A stretch of DNA of 64,000 bases, taken from Castor canadensis (lineage: Eukaryota; Chordata; Mammalia; Rodentia; Castoridae). Shown piece by piece: positions 1 through 11,067 of this stretch. The notes under the pieces are model-generated. The model searched no databases. It worked only from the letters and a program-made list of their open reading frames with translations, and had not been told where the DNA came from. Position numbers and translations under genes: made by a program. Every line of letters starts with the position of its first letter. Position 1 is the stretch's first letter. The stretch is taken from contig NC_133387.1 in NCBI RefSeq assembly GCF_047511655.1, forward strand, positions 20,392,353 to 20,456,352, in the 5' to 3' direction.

Positions 1-547
1 AAAGCATCCTCGGAAGGCAATTCTCAGTGGGATTTCACAGACCCCAGGCACATCTCCCATTATTTCTTCTGGATTCAAATTGTTCTCTAAATTAGCTCCT
101 CCAACAAGACTATGCTATTGAAAGGGTTTCAAAAGGCAGGAGACTGGGCTTGTAGGTAAGAAACCTTGTAGTGTGCAGGGTCTGTGTTCCCTCAGGGCCT
201 CGAGTTCTTTCAGAAGGACCCTTCTGCAAGTTCAGTCCATACCCCCTATGCTGCTAGAAGGGAGACCTGTTGGCCTGGACATTCTACCCTTTTGTGTAGT
301 TCATGACCTAACTACTCAAGAGCAACCAAGGTGTACAAGGGACAGCTTTGTTCTGTCCTGACAGGGCTTCCCTAGTCACTCTCCAAAGCTCATCCTTGGC
401 CCAGGCTCATTGATCTACTTCTATTGAGTCTAGCTCTCTGTCTTATGAATTAACAAAGTTGGGGGAAGGCAATAGGACACACTAACAATTCAGGAGTGGG
501 ATGAGAAGTTCCAGTGAGGAATACCAGATGACCAGCCACTATCTCAC
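1..547. other. Intronic or 3' flank of the AKR1B relic; nothing recognised
   Basis: This stretch lies downstream, in the minus-strand sense, of AKR1B-like exon 9. A last AKR1B exon encoding the C-terminal tail would be expected on this side. I looked for it on the minus strand and did not recognise it, so it is decayed or outside the window. No repeat was named. Confidence 0.4.
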
Positions 548-587
548 CTGCAAGTTCTCCATGATGCGTGCTGGTGTCACGAACTTG

Positions 588-592
588 GGGAT
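588..592. repeat. Left target-site duplication of the exon-9 solo LTR
   Basis: GGGAT lies here and again at 868-872, directly abutting the LTR ends. Counting it once restores the expected 84-base exon length. Confidence 0.88.
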
Positions 593-867
593 TGTTAGGA
601 AAACGCCGCACATCGCACACAAAAGAGGCTCACGAGAGGTATCTCATGTCCAAAGTTTACTAAGCAGGCTGGCTGGCCAAGAAGAAAAAAATGGCGCAGC
701 AGCTTTTCTCAGCAGGTCTGGCCTTAAATAGCATTTAGGAGAAAGCAAGGGCTAGGGATGGACAAAGAGAGGTGGCAGGAGATAAGGGACAGTGGGCTTT
801 GTTCTGCAAGGGATGAGACCAGCTGCGGCTCAGGCTGCAGAATGGTGGCAAGGGGCAGCTCTTGTCA
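593..867 (-). mobile_element. Solo LTR of an ERV-2-related family in AKR1B exon 9
   Basis: This is a 275-bp segment with TG...CA ends (minus strand starts TGACAAG and ends CCTAACA). It is flanked on both sides by GGGAT (588-592 and 868-872), a perfect 5-bp target-site duplication. Its U5 end resembles the LTRs of ERV-2: both read TGTTAGGAAAA on the plus strand at the left edge, then a shared string with CTCA.GAGA..TCTCA.GTCCAA. No internal retroviral sequence remains, so the provirus has recombined to a solo LTR. Confidence 0.88.
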
Positions 868-1376
868 GGGATCACTGCCACATTCCTCTGGAGATGGAGC
901 CATATTGGAATCTGTACAGGAAGAAAGGACAACATAGTTCCAGTTGTCTACAAGGAGCCCTCCTTCTAGTGAAAGGGAAAAATATAATATCACAGTAGCT
1001 TACTGTGGCTTTAGCTACAACCACTGATGCTGAATACTTAACTGTTAGAGCCACTTGCCACTCTTCCTTTTATCTCTTTTATTCCTAGCAGCAACCCCTT
1101 GATTCCCTTGTTCAGGAATGAGGAAGGTGTCTGAGATATGGTACAGCTGGCATCTGAACCAAAAGCTGCTCTTGTGGCTCTATTTGGGGTCTTGGTAGGA
1201 AGCTGAAGGACCTTGTTCCAGTGATGCTGTGTTTCCTGAACTCCAACCAACTTACAGAAAGTACTTTGTTGGGTTTTTATTTTCCTATTTTCTTTCCCTC
1301 CAAGGGCTAAATTAAGACAGCACAGGGAATAGAACACAAGAATGTAACAAGGGGTTGTTGAATAAACAAATTATAC

Positions 1377-1458
1377 CTGGGCTGGAGATTTTTTGTGCTT
1401 TGTAGCAATCTCCTTAATCTTGGGTCCCTTCCATAGTGAAGGGTCTTCTGGCTTGGCC
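1377..1458 (-). pseudogene. AKR1B-like exon 8
   Basis: The minus strand shows a TCTTTAG acceptor (AG at 1459-1460), 82 bases of open coding sequence, and a GT donor (GTATAA, 1371-1376). The first base completes a split codon and then 27 codons follow. They read like the AKR1B10/B8 segment with AKPEDPSL near the start, PKIKEIA in the middle and KHKK..AQ at the end. A change of LED to WKG is visible beside the conserved PKIKEI. This is the only AKR1B exon here without an obvious lesion. It lies 465 bp upstream of exon 9, a plausible intron. With exon 9 broken and exons 3-7 unseen, it belongs to a dead gene. Confidence 0.9.
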
Positions 1459-2653
1459 CTAAAGACAGAAAGATGGCTGGTGTGATTAATCACTGTGGCT
1501 ATTACATGCATATGAACATCACTCCAGTGACAGTCTCAAGGCCAAGCATCCTTGAGACAGCAGGAGGACTGGAAAGCATTGTGTCTTTCCTATGGGCTCG
1601 GGTCCCTTAACAATTTGCAAAGGCTGGTTCTATACTGGGTGGCTGAGTGGAGTATTCTCAGAGAGTCTGGCATGCTGTATTTTTTTTTTTCATTTTTCCC
1701 ACTATGATCCTATTTGTATGTGCCAAACACATTGTCTTAGACACATTTTCTTGCCCATGCCTTACATATTAATACCAACATTTACCAAATATAAAATAGG
1801 CTATAATGTCTAATTGGTTGAATCCATGTACATAAACCATTATAGTGTTCATTAAATATTTCTTCAAACCTAAAATATATTCTCTAACAGAACTGGGTCA
1901 TGACAGGAAAATAAATATGTTGATTGGTTTTTACAGATAAGTCCTAGAATTCAAATATCTTTTCATTGCTACAATTTTGTCACTAGCATAGAAAGTAATA
2001 CCTTTTGAAGAAGTTTAGGCTTAATAAATCTATTTTCATGACTATACCTAGCAAGTATTTGGACTATTCATTTGGAGAATACTATGTGTGGTCATTAAGG
2101 CAAAAAGAATAAGTAAATCTAAAACAAAACCCAGCATTCTTCAGTTTTTGTAGTGTTCTCTTATTGTTTTGCATTGTTCCATTTACATACAAATGTTAGG
2201 AAATGCAAACTAATCTACAGTGACAGAAAACAGATCTCCTGGATAGGAGAAAGGTGTGAAGAAGGGAAAGATTCCAGAGAAATAAAGAAAATGTCAGGTG
2301 AGTGTGTGGGTTGGTGGGTATGTTTTCTGTGTTAGTAATAATGTTTCATGGTGTATTCGTATGTCAAAATGCATCAAAATGTGCAGTTTACTGTACATCA
2401 ATAACAGTTCAATCAAGTTGTCTTTTCAAAAAAGTAAGGCATATTTTTAAAGAATGGAAAAAAATAGATTGGACTCCCAGGTTACTGATTATAACCTTCT
2501 ACTTTTCCGATATACTCTTTGCACCAATAGATCTCACCAAGAGATAGTAAGATTAATTTTATTTTTAAATATTGAGAATACCATGGGGAGTTTAAATATA
2601 AACAGAAAAGTTACTTGTGGATGATGGTTCAATTCATTAATGTTTAATGATAA
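1459..2653. other. AKR1B relic intronic sequence; no exon recognised
   Basis: This is unique-looking, AT-rich sequence between exon 8 and ERV-1. Exons 3-7 would be expected somewhere between here and exon 2, but none was recognised on the minus strand. No repeat was named with confidence. Confidence 0.4.
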
Positions 2654-2984
2654 TGAGGCAGTCTAGGTTAGGGATAGCCTGGGACAGTGCCCCCCTCTTG
2701 GCTCAAGGGCTCCTCCCCCTAGCCCATAGATAGGGGAACCAGGTAATGATGTAATCTCCCCACCTCCAACTTCAATGTGGTATGAAAATGACATACCAAA
2801 AGGCCCCAGCCTTTCTTCGTCCTTTTTCCCACCTGGCAGAATGGGTGACTCCCTTCCCTCAATAAAGCTATCCTATCTCACCCCATCCACATGGTCTGCT
2901 TGGATTTTTCCATTTGGAGCACAAACACCAGGATCTTCTGATTACAGACTGCACCAGTGTTATTATGCACCAATGTCATTAACA
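2654..2984 (+). repeat. 5' LTR of ERV-1
   Basis: It begins TGAGGCAG and ends near TTAACA. It contains a TATA-like element about 2780-2787 and an AATAAA at about 2870, with a downstream R/U5 that matches the 3' LTR. Relative to the 3' LTR it carries a short near-duplicate (CACCAGTG / CACCAATG) near its end. No convincing tRNA primer-binding site follows it. Confidence 0.85.
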
Positions 2985-4250
2985 TTTGTGGTGAAGACAG
3001 CCAGGAGAAACTGGCCAGTGAGATCCCAATATGCTATCTCTGCAAATCTTTATTTTAATCCATCTTTCTCTGTCCTCTGGTACTACAACTCAATACCTGA
3101 GACTTCAGAACTGATGAACACAGTGGTAAAGTGCAGTGACTGTGACCTCACGAGCAACAGTGGTGGCAGCATATGTGCTGCAGTAGATACAGCCTTAGCT
3201 GTAGCATGCTCGGGCACTGCACAGGTTGGCAGGCTCTGTCCGGCAACCTCCAACTATAAGGCTCCCAGTTCCTGAGCTGGCTGAGAGGGGAAATGCAAAG
3301 GCATAGTGGCTCTGCTGCCAGTGAAAAGGCCAGGGAAGCTTGGGACACCAGAGTCAGGGCAGGTAATAGCTCAGTGGGAGTTTGCTCTCCCCACTTGCAC
3401 CTTGCACATCCCTCCAGCCCCATGACAATAGTGGCATGCCCCCTAAGACTTGGGACTATAGCCCCTGTTCCAAAAACAAAACAAAACAAAAAAGGTGGGG
3501 GAGAGAGGGGGTGAAACCTTTGGTGACCAAGGTCTTGTGCCTAACCTAACTACCTTCTTCCTATCTGCAACCTTCTCTGTCTCCCTCCTCTAACCAACTT
3601 TCTTACCTTCTTACCTGCTTACCTGCCATGCCTGTCTGCCATAGCCTCCCCATCCCAATTCCTGCCCATGATAATCTTACCTTTGTAACCTACAGGAAGT
3701 TAAGGAAACACTCATCCAGAGATCAGATCTCCTTGCTCCAGAAGCACACATCAGGGGACAACTTACAAGTAGTTGGCACCCTTAACCGATGGGATTAATG
3801 AGATTAAATCCTAGGTTCTAGAGAGGGTCCCTTAGTCTCCTTTCTTTAGGGAAACTAATAGGGGCTGACAATAAAATTCTTGCAACAGAACACCTGCCTA
3901 ACAAAAGTAGGGCCATGGATTCAAATTCAATCCTAGTGCATTTCTATTATCTGGCATACTTCTCTGATCTTCATTTTCTCCTCACTAGAATAATAATTGG
4001 GTTAGCACACAGGAATCCTCATGCAGGGTGGAGAGACTGACCCTTTAAGGGAACAGTTGACTCAGAAGACAGGTACCCTGCTACTTGCTTGCTACACTGA
4101 CGTGTGATGGAAACATGTCAAAGGGACCTGTGTTGAGGCTTCCTAGAGACACTGGGAATGGCCAAAGCATCTAGAAGTTCAAATATTTCTCTCTCTTAAA
4201 GGGTAAATTTCCCCCTTCCCATTTCCCCCCTCTCTCCACATGACAACATA
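2985..4250 (+). other. ERV-1 leader between 5' LTR and gag
   Basis: About 1.3 kb of untranslated-looking sequence. A short A-rich, G-rich string sits near 3470-3515. A TTTGGTGACC string at about 3530 resembles the start of class I primer-binding regions but is far from the LTR edge, so I do not call it. No gene was recognised. Confidence 0.45.
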
Positions 4251-5690
4251 GGGTTATCCAACTCAGTTCCAATGGATTCCCCACTTGTCTGTATCATTAA
4301 ATATTGGAAATGCTTTGACCCTGCTAAGTTAAAAAAGGAACATTTGATTCATTGCTATAATGAGGTTTGGCCCCAATATCAATTGAGGAGCTAAAAGGTG
4401 GTGTGAAAATGAAAGTCTTGATTATGACACCATCTTACAGTTAGCTCAATATTGTAAAAAACAAAAAAGATGGTCAGAGATATAATACATGCAGGCCTTT
4501 AGGGTCTTATATCAAAACCCAGCCCTTTTTAAGGAGCTTGCTAGACCCCAATGAAAACTTAAGAAAAGAGACATAGATATCCTTATGATCCCCTGCTATG
4601 AGGATCATCACATGTTCCATGAAGGGAACCCCATTACCTCTCCCTTGCACCCCTAACGCTGAGCCAATATCATCTCCACCCCAAACTCCTCCCCCAGTTT
4701 CTCCTCCTTCAGCACCCCTAATGCTAATGATCCCACCACACACTTGAAATGGGAAATCTTACTCAGAAACTCCTCAAACAGTGCTTCCATTACAAGAAGT
4801 GTCAGGGCCCAAGGGATCAATTTGCATTCATGTGCCCTTCACCGTAAATGATATCCAACAGTGTAGGAAAAAGTTGGGGAGGTGTACTGAAGACCCAGAT
4901 AAATTTATGGTCAAGTTCCAGACCCTGGCATTAGGGTTTGAGCTTACTTGGAGGGACACTCAGTTCCTCCTGGACAACTGTTGCACTCCCATAGAAAGGG
5001 AAAAAATTCTTGCTGCTGCCTTAGGGAAGCAGATGAGGTCTTCACTAGGGATCCCATAGGCCAACATCCAGGGGATGTCACTGTCCCAATGACAGCCTCA
5101 CTGGGATTATAATACCCCAGAAGGCACGCAGAAGAGGACCCACATGTTGGAGGCCATCCTTCATGAAATGAAAACAGGAGCCACAAAGCCTGTGAATTAT
5201 AACATGATCAAAGGAATTATCCAAATGATATAGGGAAAACCCTATAGCATTTTATGATCGACTAGAGGAAGCCTTTAGACAATATATTACTCTTGATCCT
5301 GAGTCTATTGAAGGGTCTGCCCTCCTAAATCATCATTTTGTCAATTGATTGGCCTCAGACATTAGACAAAAGCTTTAGAAGCTAAACTGGGACCCCTAAC
5401 CAACAAAACTCAGTTGGTAGATGTTGCCTTTCAGGTCTTTAACAATTGCAGCCTGGAAGAGGAAAGGAGGGAACAAAGTAAGGAAAGAAGGCAAACCAAA
5501 CTTATGGCTGCTGCACTTGGGGTTGCCCCCAGTGCCCAAAAGACATCCTCAGACCAAAAGGCTGGAAATCTACCCTGCTCCAAATGCAAGAAGCTGGAGC
5601 ACATGGTGAGGAATTATCCAGAACCACTCCCAGGACCCTGTCATGAATGCTCCAAAACAGGAGGTTACCAATAGCACTGGAGGATGGACT
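4250..5690 (+). pseudogene. gag: ERV-1 gag remnant
   Basis: A matrix-like stretch near 4290-4420 (WKCFDP-type start, then LKKEHLIHCYNEVWPQ) is followed by a proline-rich region. A 93-codon open piece (4781-5059) then matches the N-terminal capsid domain, with a HVPFTVND start and an LTWRD-like motif. The major homology region and C-terminal capsid follow in broken frames at about 5190-5400. Nucleocapsid lies near 5560-5680: a CSKC...H knuckle whose last ligand is disturbed (NYPEP), then a second, interrupted CHEC. Several stops and frameshifts separate the pieces. Capsid identity is firm and matrix is moderate. Confidence 0.82.
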
Positions 5691-5779
5691 ATCCCTGCTC
5701 CCAGAGAGGGGCTGGGCCAGCCAAGATTCTGGGTGTACTGGCTGAAACCACACACAACTAAGGAGTCCTGGGGCGCTCT

Positions 5780-6072
5780 CCACAGCCCCAGCATAAGCTT
5801 GTCATCATTTATAAGGAACTCTAGTGGCCTTGGAAGTCTTAGGTAAACAAATTCTATTTCTTATTGTTCTCCCTCCTTTTGCTGGAAAGCCTTCCTCTCA
5901 GACTGTGATTGTGGTAGGAGTTGATGGAAGAAACCAAATTAAAAACTTCACTCCTCCCCTCACTTGCTGTATTGAAACTCAGTTTTTTATGCATAGATTT
6001 CTTATAGTTCCTAGTTGCCTCACCCCACTATTGGGCTGGGACATAATGAAAAATTGGGTGTGGTCCTGGTAA
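5780..6072 (+). pseudogene. pro: ERV-1 protease remnant lacking its active site
   Basis: The open piece 5824-6072 matches the gammaretroviral protease: a G-K-x-I-x-FLI strand, a VGVDGR segment, a TPPLTC strand, and a TPLLGWD C-terminal motif. Around 5862-5872 the sequence passes straight from FLI to VLPPF. The Asp-Thr/Ser-Gly catalytic triad that normally follows FLI is absent without breaking the frame. The missing triad is seen in the sequence. Placing the deletion relies on knowledge of the family. Confidence 0.78.
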
Positions 6073-6119
6073 TGAGCCATTTGCCAGAATTCCTAATGCT
6101 TCAAAGAGGATCCAAGAGG

Positions 6120-7500
6120 GTCCATTAAGTTCCCTTAGAAGTGGACCAACAAGTAAGCCCCTCCACTTGGTATGATGGGATACCCAGAATGGCAAAAAAC
6201 ATTATTCCTGTTAAGATACAGCTCAAAGACCCCAATCTTTATCCCAGTTGTAGGCAATATCCTCTTAAGCAAGAGGATAAATAGGGATTACAACTAATTA
6301 TTTAAAAGTTTCTGACATGGAATCTTAAAACTTTGTCAATCTCCCTGTAACACTCCTATAATACCCATAGTAAAACCAACAGGAGAAAATAGGATGGTAC
6401 AAGAGCTGCAACTGGTAAATGAGGCTGTGGTTCCCATTCACCCTATAGTAGCTGATCTGTATACCATCCTTTCTCAAATACCTAAAGACAGTAAATGGTT
6501 CACAGTCTTGGAATTAAAGGATATTTTCTTTACTATCCTCTTGCACTAAGACTCCCAATACCTTTTTGCTTTTGAGTGGAAAGATCCCTTTATGAGGGAA
6601 AAACAAAAGCATATGTAGACAGTACTGTCCCAGGGATTTCAAGATAGCCCTCACCTGTTTGCCAGGGCCTTGGGAAAGGATTTGAGAGAACTTCAGATTA
6701 AAAAAGGGGGACTTCTCCAATATGTAAGTGACCTCCTAATCTGTAGTTCAACCCAAGATATTTCTAATGCCAGCACTGTTTTGGCTCTTAATTTCTTAGC
6801 TGATAGGCTATATAAAATTTCATCAAGCAAGGCCCAAATCTCCTTATAGGAAGTCCACTGTTTAGGTTACATTCTTACCCCTGGGGCCCAGAGGCTATCA
6901 TCTAAAGAATAGAGGCCCCCACTTGTACCCTAGGGGTACCATTAACTAAACACCAACTCTATTCATTTTTGGGAATGGCAGGGTTCTGCTGGATCTGGAT
7001 ACCCAACTTTGGAATCATAGCAAAGCCTCTATATGAGGCCACAAAGCAACCAGATAATGAGACTTTAAAATAAACTGGGGAAACAAACAAGGCTTATAAA
7101 ACACTAAAAAAGGCCCTCATTGAGGCCCCAGCTTTAGGGATTCCCAATTTAGGAAAACCCTGTGATGTATGTGTCAGAAGAAAAAAAAGGGAATTGCTGT
7201 GGGGTCTTAACTCAAAAATTAGGAATAGAAACACATCCAAGAGCCTACCTCTCAAAGAAACTAGATGGAACAGCATTAGGTTGGCCAGGATGTCTAAGGG
7301 CAATAGCTGCTACTGCTCTGTTAGTGGAGGAAGCAATGAAAATAACTCTGGGCCAACAACTAGAAGTTCTAACTCCCCAGCAGGTTAGAGTCACCCTAGA
7401 ACTAAAAAGTCACTTGTGGATGTCTGGGGAAAGGCTGTCCAAATACCAAGCCATTCTTTAGGAATCCCCAGAAATGACCATAAAGACTTGTAATGTCTAA
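6120..7500 (+). pseudogene. pol: ERV-1 reverse transcriptase remnant
   Basis: RT blocks can be followed across three frames. A finger/palm block lies near 6370-6530 (ELQLVNEAVVPIHP, then WFTVLELKD). The catalytic loop is at 6721-6732, where the usual YVDD reads Tyr-Val-Ser-Asp. The thumb and connection follow at about 6880-7460. There are many in-frame stops (for example near 6284 and 6547) and frameshifts. The altered catalytic loop alone would abolish polymerase activity. The position and flanks (LLQ before, LLICSS after) make the family identification firm. Confidence 0.83.
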
Positions 7501-7529
7501 ATACTACATTTTTTCTGCCTTCTTAACTA

Positions 7530-8040
7530 ATGACTGGACACACTTGTGAGCAGGTGCTTGTACAAATCTATACTGGCAGGCCGGACTTGACAGATCAGCC
7601 ACTCCTGGAATCTGAGGCTGAATGGCTTACTAATGGAAGTAGTTTTGTACTAAATGGAGAAAGAAAGACAGTGGTGAGTTAGGAGGAAGTCACAGAGGTG
7701 CAGCCCTTACCAGCTGAGATTTCTGCCCCAAAAGCTGAACTAATAGCTTTAATCAGGGCTCTAAGTATAGGAAAGGGAAAAGGCTCAATATCTATACTGA
7801 CTCCAAATTTGCTTTCCTGGTATTACATACTCATGCAGCCATATGGAAGGAAAGAGGACTTCTCTCTGGGAGGGAATTCCCAATAAAACATGGAAGGGAA
7901 ATTCTCCAATTATTAGAGGCTATCCACCTATCAAAGAAGTGGCAGTGATTCACTGCTGGGGATATCAACGTGACCTACCTCTGGTGACACAGGGAAACAA
8001 CTGGGCAGACCAAAAGGCTAAACAAGCAGCTCTATAGCCA
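7530..8040 (+). pseudogene. pol: ERV-1 RNase H remnant
   Basis: An RNase H-like fold is recognisable by APKAELIALIRAL (about 7725-7765), a TDS-type string near 7795, and a terminal GNNWADQKAKQAA motif (about 7995-8034), all typical of gammaretroviral pol. The pieces lie in different frames with intervening stops. It follows the connection domain and precedes integrase, as expected. Confidence 0.78.
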
Positions 8041-9233
8041 CCATCCTGGCTCTCATTCCCCACAGGAACCTGTATATCCTAAGTATACAGGAGGAAAAAG
8101 AGGCTACATGGAGGGGAGCACATAAAGAGAGAGCTTGGTGGCATGTGGATGGTAAACTAGTCTTGCCCCAAACAACCCAATGGAAAATAATAAAATCTAT
8201 ACATGATACTTTCCATTTGGACCAAGATGTTAATAAGCAGGCTGTTTGTGGGGACTGGAATAAGGTCTATAGTAAAACAGGTGTGCCAGGGCTGCTCCCT
8301 ATTCTCCTATAATAACCCTGGTCCTAAGCCTTGCCAATACAGAGGCAAGACTCTTTCCCAGAAGAGGATTGGCAGGTAGATTTCACCCACATGCAACCCT
8401 GCCAGGGTTATAAACAATTACTAATCTTTATAGATAAGCTCATGGGGTAGATTGAGGCCTCAATCTTTCCCACTCAAACAGAAAAAGCCTCCAAGTGGCA
8501 AAGGCCCTCCTAAAAGAAATTATCCCTAGGTTTGACCTGCTCTGAACACTCCAAAGTGATAATGGAACAGCGTTTATCTCACAGGTCACCCAGGGAAACA
8601 CCCAGAACTTAGGAATTAAATACCACTTACATTCAGCTTGGAGACCTCAGTCTTCCAGTAAGGTAAAAAGGGCCGAACAATCAAATGAACCTTGGCCAAA
8701 CTTTGCCAAGAGACCTCTGGAAAATGGGCCCAGCTTTTGCCTATAGCCTTACTAAGAATTAGAAATACTCCAAGGGCCAAGATTCATCTTAGCCCTTTTG
8801 AAATGCTATATGGAAAACCATTTCTCTCCAATGACTTAGGGACCAACCCTGAGACCAACAAGTATATAATGGACCTGGGGACATTTCAACAAGCAATCCA
8901 AAAGTTGAGAAACAAGGACCCACCTGCCCCAATAAAAGGGGGAAATCTTCAAAAAGAACTGGGAGAATAGGTGTTAATTAAATCCTGGAATGAAGGAGCC
9001 CTATCTGACCAGCTGCAGCCCAAATGGAAGAGCTCTTATCCAGTGATCTTGGCCACACCCAGGCCTGTCAAAGTACAGGGAATAGACAGTTGGATTCACC
9101 TTTCTAGGGTAAAGCATGCAACAGAGGAATCTACCTCTGACCAAAAACAGCCTGGGGATACTTACTCCTGTGAGCCAATAAAAGAGTTAAAGCTCATCTT
9201 CAGAGGAAACAACAGACTTCAACTTAAACAATA
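8041..9233 (+). pseudogene. pol: ERV-1 integrase remnant
   Basis: The integrase core is visible: a WQVDFTH block near 8370, a SDNGTAF block near 8566-8590, an open 92-codon piece (8692-8970) with the IRNTPRA and SPFEMLYGKP blocks, and a C-terminal WIHLSRVKHA block in 8971-9234. These are hallmark gammaretroviral integrase motifs, covering the first two catalytic acidic residues and the GPY/F-like C terminus. Stops and at least two frameshifts interrupt it. Confidence 0.85.
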
Positions 9234-9239
9234 AGTATA

Positions 9240-10340
9240 ACCTCTACTATGGATTACTTGGCTATACTTGTACCTCTCTCAGCCCCATCCCCCAGTGCCA
9301 TCATTCTGCTTACTGCAGAACCTTGGGGTACTTCTTTTGGGCATTCTGTCTTATTCTCCTCTTAGAACTGACAGCTGGCATCGGTCCTCCCCTATAGGAT
9401 TCATCAAATCATACCCATCCATTAACTATCCCAAGCTTCATGCCCCTACCTCTAATTAAAATCACTGAGGTCATGTTGGCCATAAACCTACCCAAAAGGA
9501 CAAATGAAAATAATGGATTCACCTATATGCATTCTGTAAAGCCCAACTTCTACAAAAAACCACAAAAAGCATTTACCTTGTGCAAAACCAGTTTCTATCA
9601 ATGTATACCTCCAAAGTGGACTAACACATATGCTCCAGTATGCACAGCCCATGATAAAGATGTTGCCCTAAGCCATCAATCCTTTATTGCCTCAATTACA
9701 GTGGTTGTTCTACTCAAGAGGGCCATTTGGCTTACCTCCCTTTTAATTGGACAAACAACAGACTACCAAAGCAAACACAAAAGAAGTAAGTCCAAATTTG
9801 TCTCTTTTATATTACCAACGATTATTTAAAAATTTCACCAGCAACCAAAAAAAAATTATTAAAGGCCATAGTCAAACTCCAAAATCAAATAAACTCTCTA
9901 ATGGCTGTCACTTTTCAAAATAAATAAAAACTAGATCTCTAACAGCCAGAGAAACTTCCCAAATCTTGCAATAATTCTTATCTCTGGAAAATGTTATTTG
10001 AGACTTGGGATTTGTCCCTCTGGGGAATGCACCTAACAGAGCCCCTTGTGGTTCTCCTGCCAGTGTTTACACTTGGGTCATGCCTCTTTGACTTGCTAAC
10101 TGGATTTATTTCTTCCAGAATTAAGGCCCTTAGGGATCACACCATGACATGACAGGGCCATCAACTTCTGGAGGAGGACAGGACACCCATAAACAATCTT
10201 GATTGGGCTGGACAAAGATTCACACAACAAATGTCACTGTTCAAGTCCCCAGAGGCAATAATAGGAAAGGGCCAATATTCCTGGTAGGTGGGGTCTACAG
10301 CCTCTTGTCAGTTTGAAGCAACTACTGAAGATGGACTACC
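9240..10340 (+). pseudogene. env: ERV-1 env-region remnant
   Basis: Short open pieces without a start-to-stop frame lie between integrase and the 3' LTR. The most recognisable block is near 10040-10130: a hydrophobic stretch ending in SSRIKALRDH, typical of the end of a class I transmembrane subunit and its cytoplasmic tail. The surface subunit is barely recognisable and I did not find a clear fusion or immunosuppressive region. It is heavily decayed and non-functional. Confidence 0.6.
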
Positions 10341-10385
10341 CCCTCTCAGCAACTTCCCCAAAACAATTTTTGAAACATTGTCTGT

Positions 10386-10396
10386 AAGGGGGAGTT
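10386..10396 (+). promoter_or_regulatory. ERV-1 polypurine tract
   Basis: AAGGGGGAGTT directly abuts the TGAGGCAG start of the 3' LTR, the expected place for the plus-strand primer. The same purine-rich junction precedes the LTR of the partial family member at about 15212-15221 (minus). Confidence 0.75.
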
Positions 10397-10714
10397 TGAG
10401 GCAGGCTAGATTAGGGACAGTCTAGGACTGAGCCCCTCTTGGCTCAAGGGCTCCTCCCCCTAGCCCACAGGAGAGAGGAGCCAGGTGATGTTGTATTGTC
10501 TCCCCACCTCCAAGTTCAAGGTGGTATAAAAATGACATACCAAAAGGCCCCAGCCCTTCTTCTTCTTACCTTTATCCACCTGGCAGAACAGGTGACTCTC
10601 TTCCTCAATAAAGCTATCCTACCTCACTCCATCCACATGCTCTGCTTGGCTTGTTCCATTTGGAACACAAAAACCAGGATCTTCTGATCACAAAGTAAAC
10701 CAGTGCCGTCAACA
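10397..10714 (+). repeat. 3' LTR of ERV-1
   Basis: It starts TGAGGCAG and ends near GTCAACA, about 318 bp. It has a GGTATAAAAA promoter-like string near 10522 and CCTCAATAAAGC near 10605. It is co-linear with the 5' LTR along its length. Confidence 0.87.
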
Positions 10715-11067
10715 ACACTTCCAACCTAAAGTTGTGTGTGTGGAAGTGTGAGCATGAGGACGCTTAAGGTATGACTAGGTATGTAGAATGAGGTAAATAT
10801 TGGTCAGTAAGAAAGTTTTTACTGTAGTTGGCCCAGTGTTATCTTTATGTCATCTCTAATTGAACATTCTTATAGTTCTTTTTAAGTTTTAACAAGAAGT
10901 AAAAAAAAGGTCAAAAGAGAGAAAAATGTGGTTGTAGGCAGTGAGAACCTGGGAAACAGTAAGGCAAAAAACACCCAGGAAACATATAGCATTTATACAG
11001 GACCACCTGTTGATGACAAGTGCATCAGTTTCCACATCGGAAGAATACAACAACTTCAGAGGTAACA
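10715..11067. other. AKR1B relic intronic sequence, nothing recognised
   Basis: AT-rich, no open frame of note and no repeat recognised. Confidence 0.4.

Larger units (their letters stand above)
548..911 (-). pseudogene. AKR1B-like exon 9, split by a solo LTR
   Basis: The minus strand reads a polypyrimidine stretch and AG acceptor at 912-914, then exon sequence from 911, ending at 548 before a GTGAG donor (543-547). Removing the LTR (593-867) and one copy of the 5-bp target duplication leaves 45 + 39 = 84 bases, the size I recall for exon 9 of AKR1B genes. The coding sense matches the late part of the AKR1B barrel: a stretch like LQRNVAVIP right of the LTR and IPKFVTPARIMENLQ left of it. In live AKR1B enzymes, NADPH-dependent aldehyde and ketone reductases of the cytosol, this region helps bind the cofactor. 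The LTR destroys the exon. Assignment to AKR1B is strong. Which paralogue (AKR1B1-, B8- or B10-like) is not resolved. Confidence 0.88.
2654..10714 (+). mobile_element. ERV-1: full-layout, decayed gamma-like endogenous provirus
   Basis: This is an 8.06-kb element with directly repeated LTRs (2654-2984 and 10397-10714) and internal regions in retroviral order: leader, gag, pro, RT, RNase H, integrase, env remnant, polypurine tract. Gag (capsid, zinc-finger remnant) and pol are recognisable class I (gammaretrovirus-like) sequence. Every reading frame has many stops and frameshifts and no gene is intact. The two LTRs differ at roughly a tenth or more of positions by eye, so the insertion is old. 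The 6 bases on each side (TGATAA left, ACACTT right) do not match, so no target duplication is seen and the exact edges are tentative. It lies antisense to the AKR1B relic. Confidence 0.9.

Noticed and set aside
3148..3489. 113-codon minus-strand frame in the ERV-1 leader
   Set aside because: Antisense to the provirus, no homology recognised.
3525..3545. TTTGGTGACC string as an ERV-1 primer-binding site
   Set aside because: It lies about 540 bp beyond the LTR edge, too far unless a large insertion occurred, which I could not show.
9440..9829. 129-codon plus-strand frame in ERV-1
   Set aside because: It lies in the decayed env region, lacks upstream env context and clear homology, and is covered by the env remnant entry.
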